Positions 44,809 to 53,987 of a stretch of 64,000 nt of DNA are shown one piece after another. How positions within the stretch are numbered: position 1 is the first letter of the stretch; each line of letters begins with the position of its first letter. Source of the DNA: Acidobacteriota bacterium. Lineage in GTDB: Bacteria > Acidobacteriota > Thermoanaerobaculia > Multivoradales > JBCCEF01. The stretch lies in contig JBCCEF010000001.1 of the NCBI GenBank assembly GCA_039030395.1, positions 543,315-607,314 of the forward strand, written 5' to 3'. The position numbers and the translations under genes were made by a program. Under the pieces are notes generated by a model. The model was not told the DNA's origin. It worked only from the letters and a program-made list of their open reading frames with translations, and searched no databases.

Positions 44809-45768
44809 TTGGAAGTTACCGCCCGCTCCCCCTCCGCCCGCCCAGCCGGCACCCTCACCTTGCCCGACGGGCGCACCCTCTCTTGGGGAAGGACGCCGCG
44901 GGTGATGGGCATCCTCAACCTGACCCCGGACTCGTTCAGCGACGGCGGCCTGTGGCGCGAGCCGGAGCACGCCGTGGCGGGAGCCCTCGAAATGCTCGAT
45001 CGGGGCGCCGACGTGATCGACCTCGGCGCCGAATCCACTCGCCCCGGCGGTGGCGTCTACGGTGACGGTGCCCGCACGGTGCCGGCACCAGAGGAGCTGG
45101 ACCGGCTGCTGCCGGTGCTCCGCCCACTGCGGCGGGCGACGGACGCTCCGATATCGGTGGATACCCGCAAGGGTTCCGTCGCCGCCGCCGTCCTGGCCGA
45201 AGGGGCCGACCTGATCAACGACGTCGCCGCCCTGGAAGATCCGGCGATGGGCCGCGCCGTTGCCGAGGCCGGCTGTCCGGTGGTGTTGATGCACAGTCGC
45301 GGCGAGCTGGCGACCATGCAGGAGCGCATCGCCTTCGACGACGTGGTGGCTGAGGTGCGAAGGGAGCTCGGCCGGGCGGTCGAGCGAGCCCGGACGGCGG
45401 GCGTCGCGGACGAGCAGATCGTGGTCGACCCGGGGATCGGTTTTGGCAAGACCGGTGCACAGAATCTCGCCCTGCTCCGCCACCTGCCGGCCCTCGCGGA
45501 CCTCGGGTTTCCGCTGCTGGTGGGAGCCAGCCGCAAGAGCTTCATCGGCGAGATCACCGCCGCTCCGGCGGACCGCCGGCTGGCCGGCAGCCTGGCGGCG
45601 GCGGCCTGGGCGGCGGACGCGGGGGTTGCCCTGCTGCGGGTGCACGACGTCGAGGAGACGGCGCGCTTCCTCAAGGTGTGGGCGGCAATCGCCGAATCCG
45701 CCGATGGTCGCCTGCGGCCTTCGCCGGAAGGTGCCTGCCGGGCGCCCGAGGAGGTCCCCAAGTGCTAG
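44809..45768 (+). CDS. folP: Dihydropteroate synthase
   Basis: 319 residues. VMGILNLTPDSFSDGG, GADVIDLGAESTRPGG, ISVDTRKGSVA, DLINDVAALED, VVLMHSRG, VDPGIGFGKTGAQN and LVGASRKSFIGEI are all DHPS signatures. Start TTG 44809, no good Shine-Dalgarno, coupled to ftsH. Makes dihydropteroate from pABA. Its end overlaps the cdaA start. Confidence 0.96.
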   Translation: MEVTARSPSARPAGTLTLPDGRTLSWGRTPRVMGILNLTPDSFSDGGLWREPEHAVAGALEMLDRGADVIDLGAESTRPGGGVYGDGARTVPAPEELDRLLPVLRPLRRATDAPISVDTRKGSVAAAVLAEGADLINDVAALEDPAMGRAVAEAGCPVVLMHSRGELATMQERIAFDDVVAEVRRELGRAVERARTAGVADEQIVVDPGIGFGKTGAQNLALLRHLPALADLGFPLLVGASRKSFIGEITAAPADRRLAGSLAAAAWAADAGVALLRVHDVEETARFLKVWAAIAESADGRLRPSPEGACRAPEEVPKC

Positions 45769-46550
45769 CGGAGTTCTTCGCCACCGTCGGCTGGCGCGAC
45801 GTTCTCGACATCTTCGCGGTGGCGATCGTCATCTACTACCTGCTGCTGCTGATCCGCGGCACGCGGGCGGTGCAGACGCTCCTCGGCATCGTCTTCGTCG
45901 GCCTGGTCTACTACGCCGCCCGCCTCGCCGGCCTGGAGACCCTGCGGCAGATCCTCGAAAGCCTGCTGCTGCTCCTGCCCATCGCGATCATCATCCTGTT
46001 CCAGCACGAGATCCGTCAGGCCTTGGCCAACTTCGGCCGCAATCCCCTGTGGGGCATCGCCAAGCAGGCGAAGGTCGAGTCGACCTTTCAGGAGATCGTG
46101 CTGGCGGCGACCTCTCTGGCCGCCCGGCGGGTCGGCGCGCTGATCGTGATCGAGCGCCTGGAAGGGCTGCGCAACTTCATCGAGAACGGCATTTCCCTAG
46201 ACTCGGAAATGTCCTACAACCTGCTGATCAACATCTTCTCGCCGGACACCCCGCTGCACGACGGCGCGGTGATCGTGCAGGACGACCGCATCGCCGCGGC
46301 GGCCTGTTTTCTGCCGCTCACCTTCAACCCGGAGGTTTCGACGGACCTCGGCACCCGCCACCGGGCGGCCCTCGGCATCAGCGAGGAGACCGACGCCCTG
46401 GCGGTGGTGGTTTCGGAGGAGACCGGAACCATCTCCGTCGCCTTCGAGGGCGCCCTGACCCGCAACCTGGACTCGAAGGGCCTGCGCAACATCCTCTACA
46501 AATATCTGATCACCGATCTCTACCCGCAGGGCGGCGGAGCGCCGGCGTGA
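45762..46550 (+). CDS. cdaA: Diadenylate cyclase (c-di-AMP synthase)
   Basis: 262 residues. GTG 45762 lies inside the end of folP, with GAGGAGG 7 nt upstream. Three N-terminal membrane helices, then the DisA_N/DAC domain with LHDGAVIV (Asp167-Gly-Ala) and GTRHRAALGISEETDA. Makes cyclic di-AMP from two ATP. It overlaps ybbR by GTGA; cdaA-ybbR-glmM is a widely conserved order in which YbbR and GlmM modulate the cyclase. Confidence 0.95.
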   Translation: MLAEFFATVGWRDVLDIFAVAIVIYYLLLLIRGTRAVQTLLGIVFVGLVYYAARLAGLETLRQILESLLLLLPIAIIILFQHEIRQALANFGRNPLWGIAKQAKVESTFQEIVLAATSLAARRVGALIVIERLEGLRNFIENGISLDSEMSYNLLINIFSPDTPLHDGAVIVQDDRIAAAACFLPLTFNPEVSTDLGTRHRAALGISEETDALAVVVSEETGTISVAFEGALTRNLDSKGLRNILYKYLITDLYPQGGGAPA

Positions 46551-47275
46551 ACGAGCGCGCCCAAACCTGGGGCCTGCGCATTCTTGCCCTCGCCCTGGCC
46601 ATCGGCCTGTGGTTTGGAATCTCCCTCGGTCAGCGGGAGACCAGCGGCGAAACGGTGGTGCGCGCCCAGGTGCTGTTCAACAATCCCGCGGGGCTGGTGA
46701 TCTTCGATCCCGGGGTGGAGATTTCGGTGCTGCTCTCCGGACCGGACAGCAAGGTCAGCGAACTCGACCCGCGCCAGGTGCGCATTCGGGTGGATCTCAC
46801 CGAGGCCCAGCCGGGCACCACCACCGTCAGCCTGACCACCGGCGACGTCACCGCGCCGAGCGATCTGAACGTCGTCTCCATCACCCCCAGCCAGCTCCAA
46901 TTGCGGGTGGACGAGAAGGTACAGCGCAATCTGCCCATCGAGCCGGTCTTCGTGGGCGAACCGGCGGCCGGCGCCTTGCTCGGCGACTACCGCGTGGTGC
47001 CGTCGCAGATCCCCGTCGAGGGCCCGCGCTCGATGGTCGAAGGGCTCACCCACCTGAAGACTTCGCCGATCGATCTCGACGGCCACGCCATCACCTTCGA
47101 GGCCAACACCACGGTGGTCAGCCCGGATCCGCTGATCCAGATGATGCAGTCGTCGCGCGTCGCCGTGCTGATCCCCCGCAGGGTCAGCCAGCCGGAGGGC
47201 GACTCGGCGGCCCTCGGCTTCGGCGACGGCAACTTGAACGAAGACCCAGCGCAGGACCCGGCGCAGGACTCATAG
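46547..47275 (+). CDS. ybbR: YbbR-domain protein (CdaR-like)
   Basis: 242 residues from GTG 46547 (GTGA overlap). One N-terminal membrane helix (LRILALALAIGLWFGISL), then two or three YbbR-type beta domains exposed outside the membrane. A Glu/Asp-rich tail ends the protein (EDPAQDPAQDS). In Firmicutes CdaR regulates CdaA. Confidence 0.9.
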   Translation: MNERAQTWGLRILALALAIGLWFGISLGQRETSGETVVRAQVLFNNPAGLVIFDPGVEISVLLSGPDSKVSELDPRQVRIRVDLTEAQPGTTTVSLTTGDVTAPSDLNVVSITPSQLQLRVDEKVQRNLPIEPVFVGEPAAGALLGDYRVVPSQIPVEGPRSMVEGLTHLKTSPIDLDGHAITFEANTTVVSPDPLIQMMQSSRVAVLIPRRVSQPEGDSAALGFGDGNLNEDPAQDPAQDS

Positions 47276-47289
47276 GCCAGGAAGACCCC

Positions 47290-48639
47290 ATGACGGCACC
47301 ACGACTTTTCGGCACCGACGGCATTCGAGCGCCCTTCGGCAGCCACCCCCTCGACCAACCGACCGTCGGAGCACTGGGCGCGGCCCTCGGCGAGACCCTG
47401 CGCCGGCACAGCGAGGTGCCGCGCATCGTTCTCGGCGGCGATACCCGAGACAGCCGCGGCCCCCTCGCTGCGTGGCTGGCCACCGGCCTGGCGGCGAGCG
47501 GCGTACGGGTGTTCGACGCCGGCGTGCTGCCGACGCCGGGCGTCGCCTTTTTGGTGCGCGAGCACGAGGCCGACGCCGGTGTCGCCCTGTCGGCGAGCCA
47601 CAACCCCTATCCGGACAACGGCATCAAACTGATCGATGCCCAGGGATTCAAGTGGACCCCCGAGGCCGAAGCGGCCCTCGAAGAGCGCATGGCGGCGAAG
47701 GATCTACCGGGGGCCACCGAGGGATCCCTCGAACCTCTCGATAGCGCGAGCTATCGAGAGTCGCTGGTGGCCTCGCTGGGATCCGAGCGCCTGCCCCTCG
47801 CCGGCCTGCGACTCGCCCTCGACACCGGGCACGGCGCGGCCTCGGCCCTCGCCGGGGCGCTGTTCGATGAGCTGGGGGCCGAAGTCACTTTGCTCGGCCA
47901 TTCCCCGGACGGCCAGAACATCAATCGCGACTGCGGCTCAACCGAGCCGGGGGAGCTCGCCGAGACGGTGCGGCGGGAACGCCTCGACGCCGGTTTCGCC
48001 TTCGACGGCGATGCGGACCGGGCGATCCTGGTGGATGAAGAGGGCACCGTGCGCGACGGCGACCACATCCTCTACCTGTGGGCGCGGGATTTGGCTGCCG
48101 CCGGTCACCTCGATCCCAAGGCCCTGGTGGTCACCTCGATGAGCAATCTGGGGTTGGAGCGCGCCCTGGCGGCGGACGGCATCGAGGTGCTGCGCTGCGG
48201 GGTGGGCGATCGCCAGGTGGTCGACACCCTACGCCGGCACGATCTGGCGCTCGGCGGCGAGCAGTCCGGCCACATCGTCAACTTGCGCCTCTCCACCACC
48301 GGTGACGGCCTGCTGACCGCGCTGCAGACGGCGGCGATTCTGCGCCGGGCGGATCGCCCGGTGAGCGCCCTGCTTTCGGCCTTTCGGCGCTTCCCGCAGA
48401 TCCTGCAGAACGTCACCGTCGCCCGCAAACCGGACCTCACCACCCTGCCGGCGGTAGTCGCGGCGGCCCGCGATGCCGAGGAGCGGCTGGGCCAGGAGGG
48501 GCGGCTGGTACTGCGCTATAGCGGCACCGAGCCCCTCGCCCGGGTGATGATCGAGGGGCCGGACCAGGCCACCATCGAACGGTTGGCCGGCAACATCGCT
48601 CACGCCATCGCCGGCGAGATCGGCGCGGAAAGCGCCTGA
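47290..48639 (+). CDS. glmM: Phosphoglucosamine mutase
   Basis: 449 residues. RLFGTDGIRAPFG, phosphoserine loop GVALSASHNPYPDNGIK (Ser103), metal loop FDGDADRAI and phosphate-binding RYSGTEPLARVM. Interconverts glucosamine 6- and 1-phosphate for UDP-GlcNAc. AGGAAG precedes ATG 47290. Follows ybbR by 14 bp. Confidence 0.96.
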   Translation: MTAPRLFGTDGIRAPFGSHPLDQPTVGALGAALGETLRRHSEVPRIVLGGDTRDSRGPLAAWLATGLAASGVRVFDAGVLPTPGVAFLVREHEADAGVALSASHNPYPDNGIKLIDAQGFKWTPEAEAALEERMAAKDLPGATEGSLEPLDSASYRESLVASLGSERLPLAGLRLALDTGHGAASALAGALFDELGAEVTLLGHSPDGQNINRDCGSTEPGELAETVRRERLDAGFAFDGDADRAILVDEEGTVRDGDHILYLWARDLAAAGHLDPKALVVTSMSNLGLERALAADGIEVLRCGVGDRQVVDTLRRHDLALGGEQSGHIVNLRLSTTGDGLLTALQTAAILRRADRPVSALLSAFRRFPQILQNVTVARKPDLTTLPAVVAAARDAEERLGQEGRLVLRYSGTEPLARVMIEGPDQATIERLAGNIAHAIAGEIGAESA

Positions 48640-48660
48640 CTTCTACTTCGAGGTCTCCCT

Positions 48661-49389
48661 ATGGATACGCTGCTCTCGGTCAACATCGATCACGTTGCCA
48701 CCCTGCGGCAGGCCCGCCGTGCCGCCTACCCGGATCCCGTCGAGGCGGCGGCGATCGCCGAGGAGGCCGGCGCCCACGGCATCACCGTCCATCTACGCGG
48801 CGACCGGCGCCACATCCAGGATCACGACGTCGAGCGCCTGCGCCCGGCGGTGCAAGGCAAGCTGAACCTGGAAATCGCCGCCGAACCGGAGATGCTAGCC
48901 CTGGCCCTCCAATGGCAGCCGGACCAGGTGACCCTGGTGCCCGAGCGGCCGGACGAGGTCACCACCGAAGGCGGCCTCGACCTGACCGTGGCGCCGCAGC
49001 GCATCGTCGAGGCCATCGAACGCCTGACCGGCGGCGGCATCGCGGTGTCGCTCTTCCTCGATCCGGACCCATTCCAGATCGAACGCCTCCACGAGTTGGC
49101 CAGCCGCGCCCGCCTGGCGATCGCCGGGTTCGAGATCAACACCGATGCCTACACCCGCGACCCGAGCGAAGCGCAGATCATGGCCCTGGAGGAAACCGCC
49201 GCCGCCGGCACCCTCGCCGGCTTCCGGGTGTACGCCGGCCACGGCCTGACGACCTCCAACGTCGGTCCCGTCGCGGAGATCCCGGCGGTCGAGGAACTCA
49301 ACATCGGTCACTGGTTGATCTCGCGCTCCGTCGCCGTCGGCCTGGCGGCAGCGGTGCGCGAAATGCTGGGGGCGATGCGGCCCAGTTAG
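48661..49389 (+). CDS. pdxJ: Pyridoxine 5'-phosphate synthase
   Basis: 242 residues. [80 protein letters not shown] and [13 protein letters not shown] identify PdxJ. Last gene of the tilS-to-pdxJ run; the next gene is convergent, 2 bp away. Confidence 0.97.
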   Translation: MDTLLSVNIDHVATLRQARRAAYPDPVEAAAIAEEAGAHGITVHLRGDRRHIQDHDVERLRPAVQGKLNLEIAAEPEMLALALQWQPDQVTLVPERPDEVTTEGGLDLTVAPQRIVEAIERLTGGGIAVSLFLDPDPFQIERLHELASRARLAIAGFEINTDAYTRDPSEAQIMALEETAAAGTLAGFRVYAGHGLTTSNVGPVAEIPAVEELNIGHWLISRSVAVGLAAAVREMLGAMRPS

Positions 49390-49391
49390 CG

Positions 49392-50057
49392 CTAGGGAGC
49401 GCCGGCTTCCGCTTTCCCCTCCCCTGCAGCACCCTCCGCCATCGGCTGCCGACGCCACAGGTGCGTTCGGTCCAGATTCCAGTTGCCGGCTTCATCGATC
49501 TTGAAAGATCTCGTCTCCTGTTCATCGCCCTCGACCGTGGAGCGATGGCCGATCCGAGACGCACTGTCGGCGGCGGCGCTGACAAAGGTCTGTACCGACT
49601 CCATCATCCCGTCGTCGGTCCGCCGGGTAAAGCCCGTGCCCAGGGGACCGTCCCAACCGAACTGAAGTAAGGCCAGCCGCCCCTCGAGGGGATCCCAGTA
49701 CTCCCGAAACTGCCAGAAGGTCCAGACCTCCTTGCCCTCCTGGAGGCCGTAGAGTCGACCGATCAAGCTCTGCTCGCCGATGCCCCAGGACCACTCCAGC
49801 CCGTAGGCATCGAGCGGCTCCGACTCGCTCTTGTGTTCCGAGTTGTCGGTGATCCAGTTGCCGATGAGTCCCCGCCAGTGCTCTTTCACCCAGTCCGGTC
49901 TCGGATGTAGGTTGGGAGCGGCGCTCGACGGTGCCGATTGAACTGCGGCTTCCGGCTCGTCCGAGGCGGCCGTCGCGGCGGTCGCACAGCCGGTCATCCC
50001 AGCGACGACCAAGACGAAGAAGAAGGCCATTGCGCATCGTTTCGATATCTGGTTCAT
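49392..50057 (-). CDS. Lipoprotein of unknown function
   Basis: 221 residues from ATG 50057 (GAGGAG 9 nt upstream). Lipobox AGMTGC. A low-complexity Ala/Pro stretch (24-48) precedes a domain with HWRGLIGNWITDNSE, LEWSWGIGEQSLIGRLYGL and EVWTFWQFREYWDP, which looks like a lipocalin-type or nitrobindin-like beta barrel. I do not recognise a named family. Conserved Trp residues suggest a hydrophobic pocket. Confidence 0.6.
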   Translation of the reverse strand: MNQISKRCAMAFFFVLVVAGMTGCATAATAASDEPEAAVQSAPSSAAPNLHPRPDWVKEHWRGLIGNWITDNSEHKSESEPLDAYGLEWSWGIGEQSLIGRLYGLQEGKEVWTFWQFREYWDPLEGRLALLQFGWDGPLGTGFTRRTDDGMMESVQTFVSAAADSASRIGHRSTVEGDEQETRSFKIDEAGNWNLDRTHLWRRQPMAEGAAGEGKAEAGAP

Positions 50058-50110
50058 AACGCTATTCTCCTCGCAGTGCCCGCCAAACTCAAATGGCCTA
50101 GCCGCCACCG

Positions 50111-50306
50111 GCTAGCAGGGTGCTGAAACACTCGCCAGCACCCTGCTCCGAGCCTGAAAGGCGAGGCGGCGCCGAAGGCGCCGTGGACGGGGTGAGCCCG
50201 AAAACACTAGTGTTTTCGGGCGAGGGGGGCGCCCAGCCCCCTCAAGAGAAAGCTAGCAAGGCAGCTGAAAGGATAGGACGAAGGCCTTTTTCAGCAACCT
50301 GCTAGC
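50111..50306. mobile_element. 196-bp MITE-like element
   Basis: Terminal inverted repeats: left GCTAGCAGGGTGCTGAAA (50111-50128) and right TTTCAGCAACCTGCTAGC (50289-50306), 17 of 18 bp complementary. The interior is packed with hairpins: GCAGGGTGCT/AGCACCCTGC (50115-50124/50137-50146), GGCGCC-gaa-GGCGCC (50168-50182), a perfect 24-bp palindrome at 50197-50220 with centre ACTAGT, and GAGGGGG/CCCCCTC (50222-50243). A degenerate third copy of the terminal repeat is at 50252-50270. No transposase frame. No clear target-site duplication is seen. Confidence 0.75.
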
Positions 50307-51082
50307 GGCAGGTTCTTGCGCTCGACTCGGGTTTTCCGCCAGCGCTCGATGCGCTCCGTGCGGTAGGGCTTGAAATCCACCGGCAGGCGACGGGTGACGA
50401 TCATCTCAGCCGGCGTGTGGCGCACCTCGATGGCCGAAAACCGCACGCCGGAGGATTTGACCTCGCGGGCCGTCGCGGCAAAAACCGGATCGTGGACGTC
50501 GCTCGGCCGCAGCGCCTGGGCCCCGGGATACTGACAGACAAACAGCACCTCCCCTCGCTTGCGGGTCGTACGCAGGTCGGCGAGTTCTCGCAAATGGCCG
50601 GCGGCGCGCTGCGAGACCGAATCCGGGAAATAGGCGCGGCCATCCGGGTAGACCAAATGGCAGTTCTTGACCTCCAGGAAGATTTCCCGCCGGCCGCGCC
50701 GCAACCAGAAGTCGATCCGGGAGTTCTCGCCGTAGCGCTGCTCCGGCTTCATCTCGTCCCAGGCGTTCAGCCACGGCAAAGCCCTGGCTTCGAGCAACTG
50801 GCGAACGATACGGTTGGGCTCGGTGGTCTCGGCTCCCACCAGCACCCCATCCACCTCGGCGAGCTGCCAGGTGAACTTCAGCTTGCGCTTCGGATTGCTG
50901 GCGCGCGACAACCACACCCGGCTGCCCGGCCGGGTGAGCCCCTCCATCGCTCCGGGATTGACGCAGTGGGCCGTCACCTGGCCTTCGCCGGGCAGCTCGA
51001 CATCCGCCAGAAAGCGCTTGTAGCGACGTACGAGAACACCTTCGAGCAGGGGCGCGGTGCGGGGAATGTGGAACGGGAGCAT
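50291..51082 (-). CDS. sfsA: SfsA-like DNA-binding / sugar fermentation stimulation protein
   Basis: 263 residues from ATG 51082 (MLPFHIPRTAPLLEGVLVRR). LPGEGQVTAHCVNPGAMEGL, GSRVWLSRASNPKRKLKFTW, NSRIDFWLRRGRREIFLEVK and YPDGRAYFPDSVSQRAAGHL are SfsA signatures; the C-terminal part resembles an archaeal Hjc/nuclease-like fold. The last residues (PLAGC) and the TGA stop come from the right end of the MITE-like element, so the native C-terminus has been replaced or extended. Confidence 0.92.
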   Translation of the reverse strand: MLPFHIPRTAPLLEGVLVRRYKRFLADVELPGEGQVTAHCVNPGAMEGLTRPGSRVWLSRASNPKRKLKFTWQLAEVDGVLVGAETTEPNRIVRQLLEARALPWLNAWDEMKPEQRYGENSRIDFWLRRGRREIFLEVKNCHLVYPDGRAYFPDSVSQRAAGHLRELADLRTTRKRGEVLFVCQYPGAQALRPSDVHDPVFAATAREVKSSGVRFSAIEVRHTPAEMIVTRRLPVDFKPYRTERIERWRKTRVERKNLPLAGC

Positions 51083-51141
51083 AGCCGCCGCATGAGAACA
51101 GACTTCGCCGCCGGAGGAAAGGGGTTTTCGGACACCGCGGG

Positions 51142-51171
51142 TTGACAAAGAGCACCAGATCGGTCCAGAAT
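51142..51171 (+). promoter_or_regulatory. Promoter of the heme-type TonB receptor
   Basis: TTGACA (51142-51147), 18-bp spacer, CAGAAT (51166-51171). The predicted start site lies just before the Fur-like box. Confidence 0.5.
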
Positions 51172-51182
51172 AGAGGTACGCA

Positions 51183-51201
51183 ATTGAGATTGCGTCTCAA
51201 T
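51183..51201. promoter_or_regulatory. Fur-like box
   Basis: ATTGAGA (51183-51189), TTGCG, TCTCAAT (51195-51201): a perfect 7-bp inverted repeat with 5-bp centre, the geometry of Fur/Irr-type iron boxes (ATTGAGA-n5-TCTCAAT). It overlaps the predicted transcription start of the heme-type receptor gene. Confidence 0.75.
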
Positions 51202-51327
51202 AGATTCGCTAGAAGCGCCACATACAAGAAATCCGACGGCTCATGGCCCCCCGCAAGTAGTCGACGCCGACGGTCAATAAACCTGCCCCGGCACGAAGCC
51301 GTGGCCCGTTCCAAGGAGACATTCGCT

Positions 51328-53649
51328 ATGTCCCGCCAGCTCCTCCACCGGCTCTCCGTTTTGTCGGCTCTGGTCGCTGCACTCGCCATCCCTTTCTCCC
51401 TTTCAGCACAGCAAGAACCCACGTCGACGGCCGAAGCATCCAACGACGCGTCCATCGAAGCAGCGGGCGAAACGGCCGACGATGAACAGGCTTCGACCTT
51501 CCTTGACGAAATCACCGTCTCGTCGACCCGCAGCGAGCGCACGGTCGGCGAAACGGCCGGTTCCACGACGGTGATCGACGCCGAGAAAATCGCCGACGAG
51601 CTGATGATCGATTCCCAGGATTTGGTGCGCTACGAACCCGGGGTCTACGTGGACTCGGATCCCACCCGCCTCGGGTTGAGCGGCTTCAACATCCGAGGCA
51701 TCGGCGGCAACCGGGTGCAGACTCAGGTCGACGGCATCCCGACCGCCGAACAGTTCGATTTCGGCCCCTTCTCCGCCACCCAGGTGGGGATCGAGCTGGT
51801 CAACCTGCAGTCCGCCGAGATCGTGCGTAGCTCCGGTTCTTCGCTCTACGGCAGCGATGCCCTGGGCGGCGTCGTCTCGCTGGTCACCAAGAGCCCGCGC
51901 GACATTCTCGGCGCAGACTCCTCCGCCCTCGGCGTCTTCCTCGGCTACTCCGGCCGCAACGAAGAAGAATTCGTCGGCGTGAGTGTCGCCGGACAGACGG
52001 ACCAGTGGTTGGGCTCCCTCTTCGTGAGCGGCCGCCAAGCGGCCGAAACCGAAAACCAAGGCACGTTAGCGAGCAACGACCGGACGCGCACCGCCCCCAA
52101 CCCGATCGATACGGACGACCTCAATGGGCTCGCCAAGCTCACCCGGGTGATCAGCCCGTCCAACGAGATCGAGTTTGCCGCCGAGTTCCGCAACTCCGAA
52201 AGCGAGACCGACGTCATTTCTTCGCAGCGGGTCATCGACTTCAGCTTCGTTCTGCCGCCGGGCGGCCAGTTCCTGATCGACGTGCAGAACGTCGACGCCG
52301 TCGATGAGCAGGAGCGCACCCGCTTCAGCCTGCGCCAGCTCGCCGTGGTGCCGACCGCGATCTTCGACGACTTCTCTTGGCAGGGGTATGTCACCCAGAC
52401 GGAAACCACCCAGGTGGTCGACGAACTGCGGATCAACACCGTGACCCTGTTCGGCCCCCCCTCGGTGCAGCGGGTGGCGCGCAGCGGCTCCTTCGAGTTC
52501 GAGCAGGAAGGATTCGGAGCCGAGGCGCAGTTCCGCAAAACCCTCGGTCAGTCCGTCGAACACCGCCTGACCTACGGCCTCAGCCTGCGGCGCGACACCT
52601 TTGACGTGCTGCGTGACCGGGAGGACATCGACCTGGACACCGGCGCGCTGGTGCCTTCGTCGCTGATCTTCCCGACCAAGTACTTCCCCGAAAGCGACGT
52701 CGACGAGTACGGCCTCTACCTGCAGGACGAAATCGAACTCGCCAACGGCCGCCTGCTGCTGGTCCCCGGCGTGCGCTACGACCGCTACGACCTGCAGCCC
52801 GACGGCAACGACCAAATCTTCCTGGACGGCAATCCGGGCCAGCCCGATCCGGTGGGCCTCGAGGACTCGGCCGTCTCGCCGCGCCTCGGTGTGGTGGCGA
52901 GCCTCACCTCCAAGGTGTCTCTCGTCGCGCAGTACGCCAGCGGCTTCCGCGCGCCGCCTTTCAGCGCCGTCAACAACGGCTTCACCAACCAGGCCGGCGG
53001 CTATCGGACCCTTCCGAACCCGGATCTCGAGGCCGAAACCAGCCGCAACGTCGAGGCGGGCTTCCGCTTTGCTTCGAATCGCGGCGCCTTCAGCGTGACC
53101 TACTTCGACAATACCTTCGACGAGTTCATCGAGACGGTGACCCTCGGCTTCAATCCGCAGGTCGGGCTGCTGGAGTTCCAGCCGCAGAACATCGATCAGG
53201 TGGAGATCTCCGGCGTGGAGCTGTCGACGGATCACCGCATCGCATCGGCTTGGCGCCTGCGCACAGCCTTCGCCTACATCGAGGGCGACAACGTCACCGA
53301 CAATGTGCCGCTGGAATCCATCGCCCCGCCGGAGGCCGTCATCGGCCTGGACTTCAACCCAGCAAACTCTCCCTGGAACGCTTCCCTGGTGGCAACGGTG
53401 GTTGACGACAAGGACGCCGAAGACCTCCCCGGCGGCCGCTTCGCTCCGGAAGGCTACGAAACCCTGGATCTTTACCTGGGCTACCGCTTCAGCGAGAGTT
53501 GGGACGTGCGGCTGGGTGGTTTCAACCTGACCGACGAAACCTACTGGCAGTGGTCGAACGCGCGCGGCTTGAGCGCTAGCTCGTCCGTTCTCGACCGCTA
53601 CACGAGCCCCGGCCGGCAGGCCGCGTTGTCCCTGCGCTTTCGCCGGTAG
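51328..53649 (+). CDS. TonB-dependent receptor, heme/hemoprotein type
   Basis: 773 residues from ATG 51328 with AAGGAG upstream; the longer open frame to 51142 is rejected. A signal peptide, an acidic Ala/Glu linker, and the plug VSSTRSERTVGETAGSTTVI ... VQTQVDGIPTAEQFDFGPFS ... SSGSSLYGSDALGGVVSLVT. The barrel has the FRAP motif (YASGFRAPPFSAVNNG) and an NPDLEAETS motif about 20 residues on, a spacing known from heme receptors such as HutA/HpuB relatives. Ends in Phe-Arg-Arg. A Fur-like box in its promoter supports iron-limited expression. Confidence 0.88.
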   Translation: MSRQLLHRLSVLSALVAALAIPFSLSAQQEPTSTAEASNDASIEAAGETADDEQASTFLDEITVSSTRSERTVGETAGSTTVIDAEKIADELMIDSQDLVRYEPGVYVDSDPTRLGLSGFNIRGIGGNRVQTQVDGIPTAEQFDFGPFSATQVGIELVNLQSAEIVRSSGSSLYGSDALGGVVSLVTKSPRDILGADSSALGVFLGYSGRNEEEFVGVSVAGQTDQWLGSLFVSGRQAAETENQGTLASNDRTRTAPNPIDTDDLNGLAKLTRVISPSNEIEFAAEFRNSESETDVISSQRVIDFSFVLPPGGQFLIDVQNVDAVDEQERTRFSLRQLAVVPTAIFDDFSWQGYVTQTETTQVVDELRINTVTLFGPPSVQRVARSGSFEFEQEGFGAEAQFRKTLGQSVEHRLTYGLSLRRDTFDVLRDREDIDLDTGALVPSSLIFPTKYFPESDVDEYGLYLQDEIELANGRLLLVPGVRYDRYDLQPDGNDQIFLDGNPGQPDPVGLEDSAVSPRLGVVASLTSKVSLVAQYASGFRAPPFSAVNNGFTNQAGGYRTLPNPDLEAETSRNVEAGFRFASNRGAFSVTYFDNTFDEFIETVTLGFNPQVGLLEFQPQNIDQVEISGVELSTDHRIASAWRLRTAFAYIEGDNVTDNVPLESIAPPEAVIGLDFNPANSPWNASLVATVVDDKDAEDLPGGRFAPEGYETLDLYLGYRFSESWDVRLGGFNLTDETYWQWSNARGLSASSSVLDRYTSPGRQAALSLRFRR

Positions 53650-53987
53650 GCCGGGAGGGAACCGGCGAAAGGGCTCCTGATGAACTCGCTCCGCCTCTTC
53701 GATCCCCGCCTCGTCGCCGTGACGGCCCGCGCGGCGTGGTGGTCGCAGAGACGGCGCGGGTGATTCTCGAGCCGGTTCTGCCGCCTCGCGTAGAAGCGAT
53801 CGCCGCGGCCTGCCGGGACGACGCGACGATCGCCTATGCCGTTGCCTTCGACGCCTGCAACCGCCGCCGCGGCGTCTCCCAGCGCGCGGTCGTCCGGATT
53901 CCCGAGCTCTCCGGTCTGCCTTCCTACGACCAGCAGTTCTGATTCGCCATACCCGTTCCCCCGAATCCGTATCCGAGGAACCGACCC
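53650..53987 (+). other. 338-bp gap with a possible frameshifted small gene
   Basis: ATG 53680 (with GAAAGGG upstream) opens 27 codons (MNSLRLFDPRLVAVTARAAW) to a stop at 53761; an overlapping second frame from 53736 runs to 53942 and encodes VILEPVLPPRVEAIAAACRD onward, ending PELSGLPSYDQQF. Joined by a one-base shift they would give about 88 residues. I recognise no family. It may be a decayed accessory gene of the heme receptor or chance. Confidence 0.3.
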
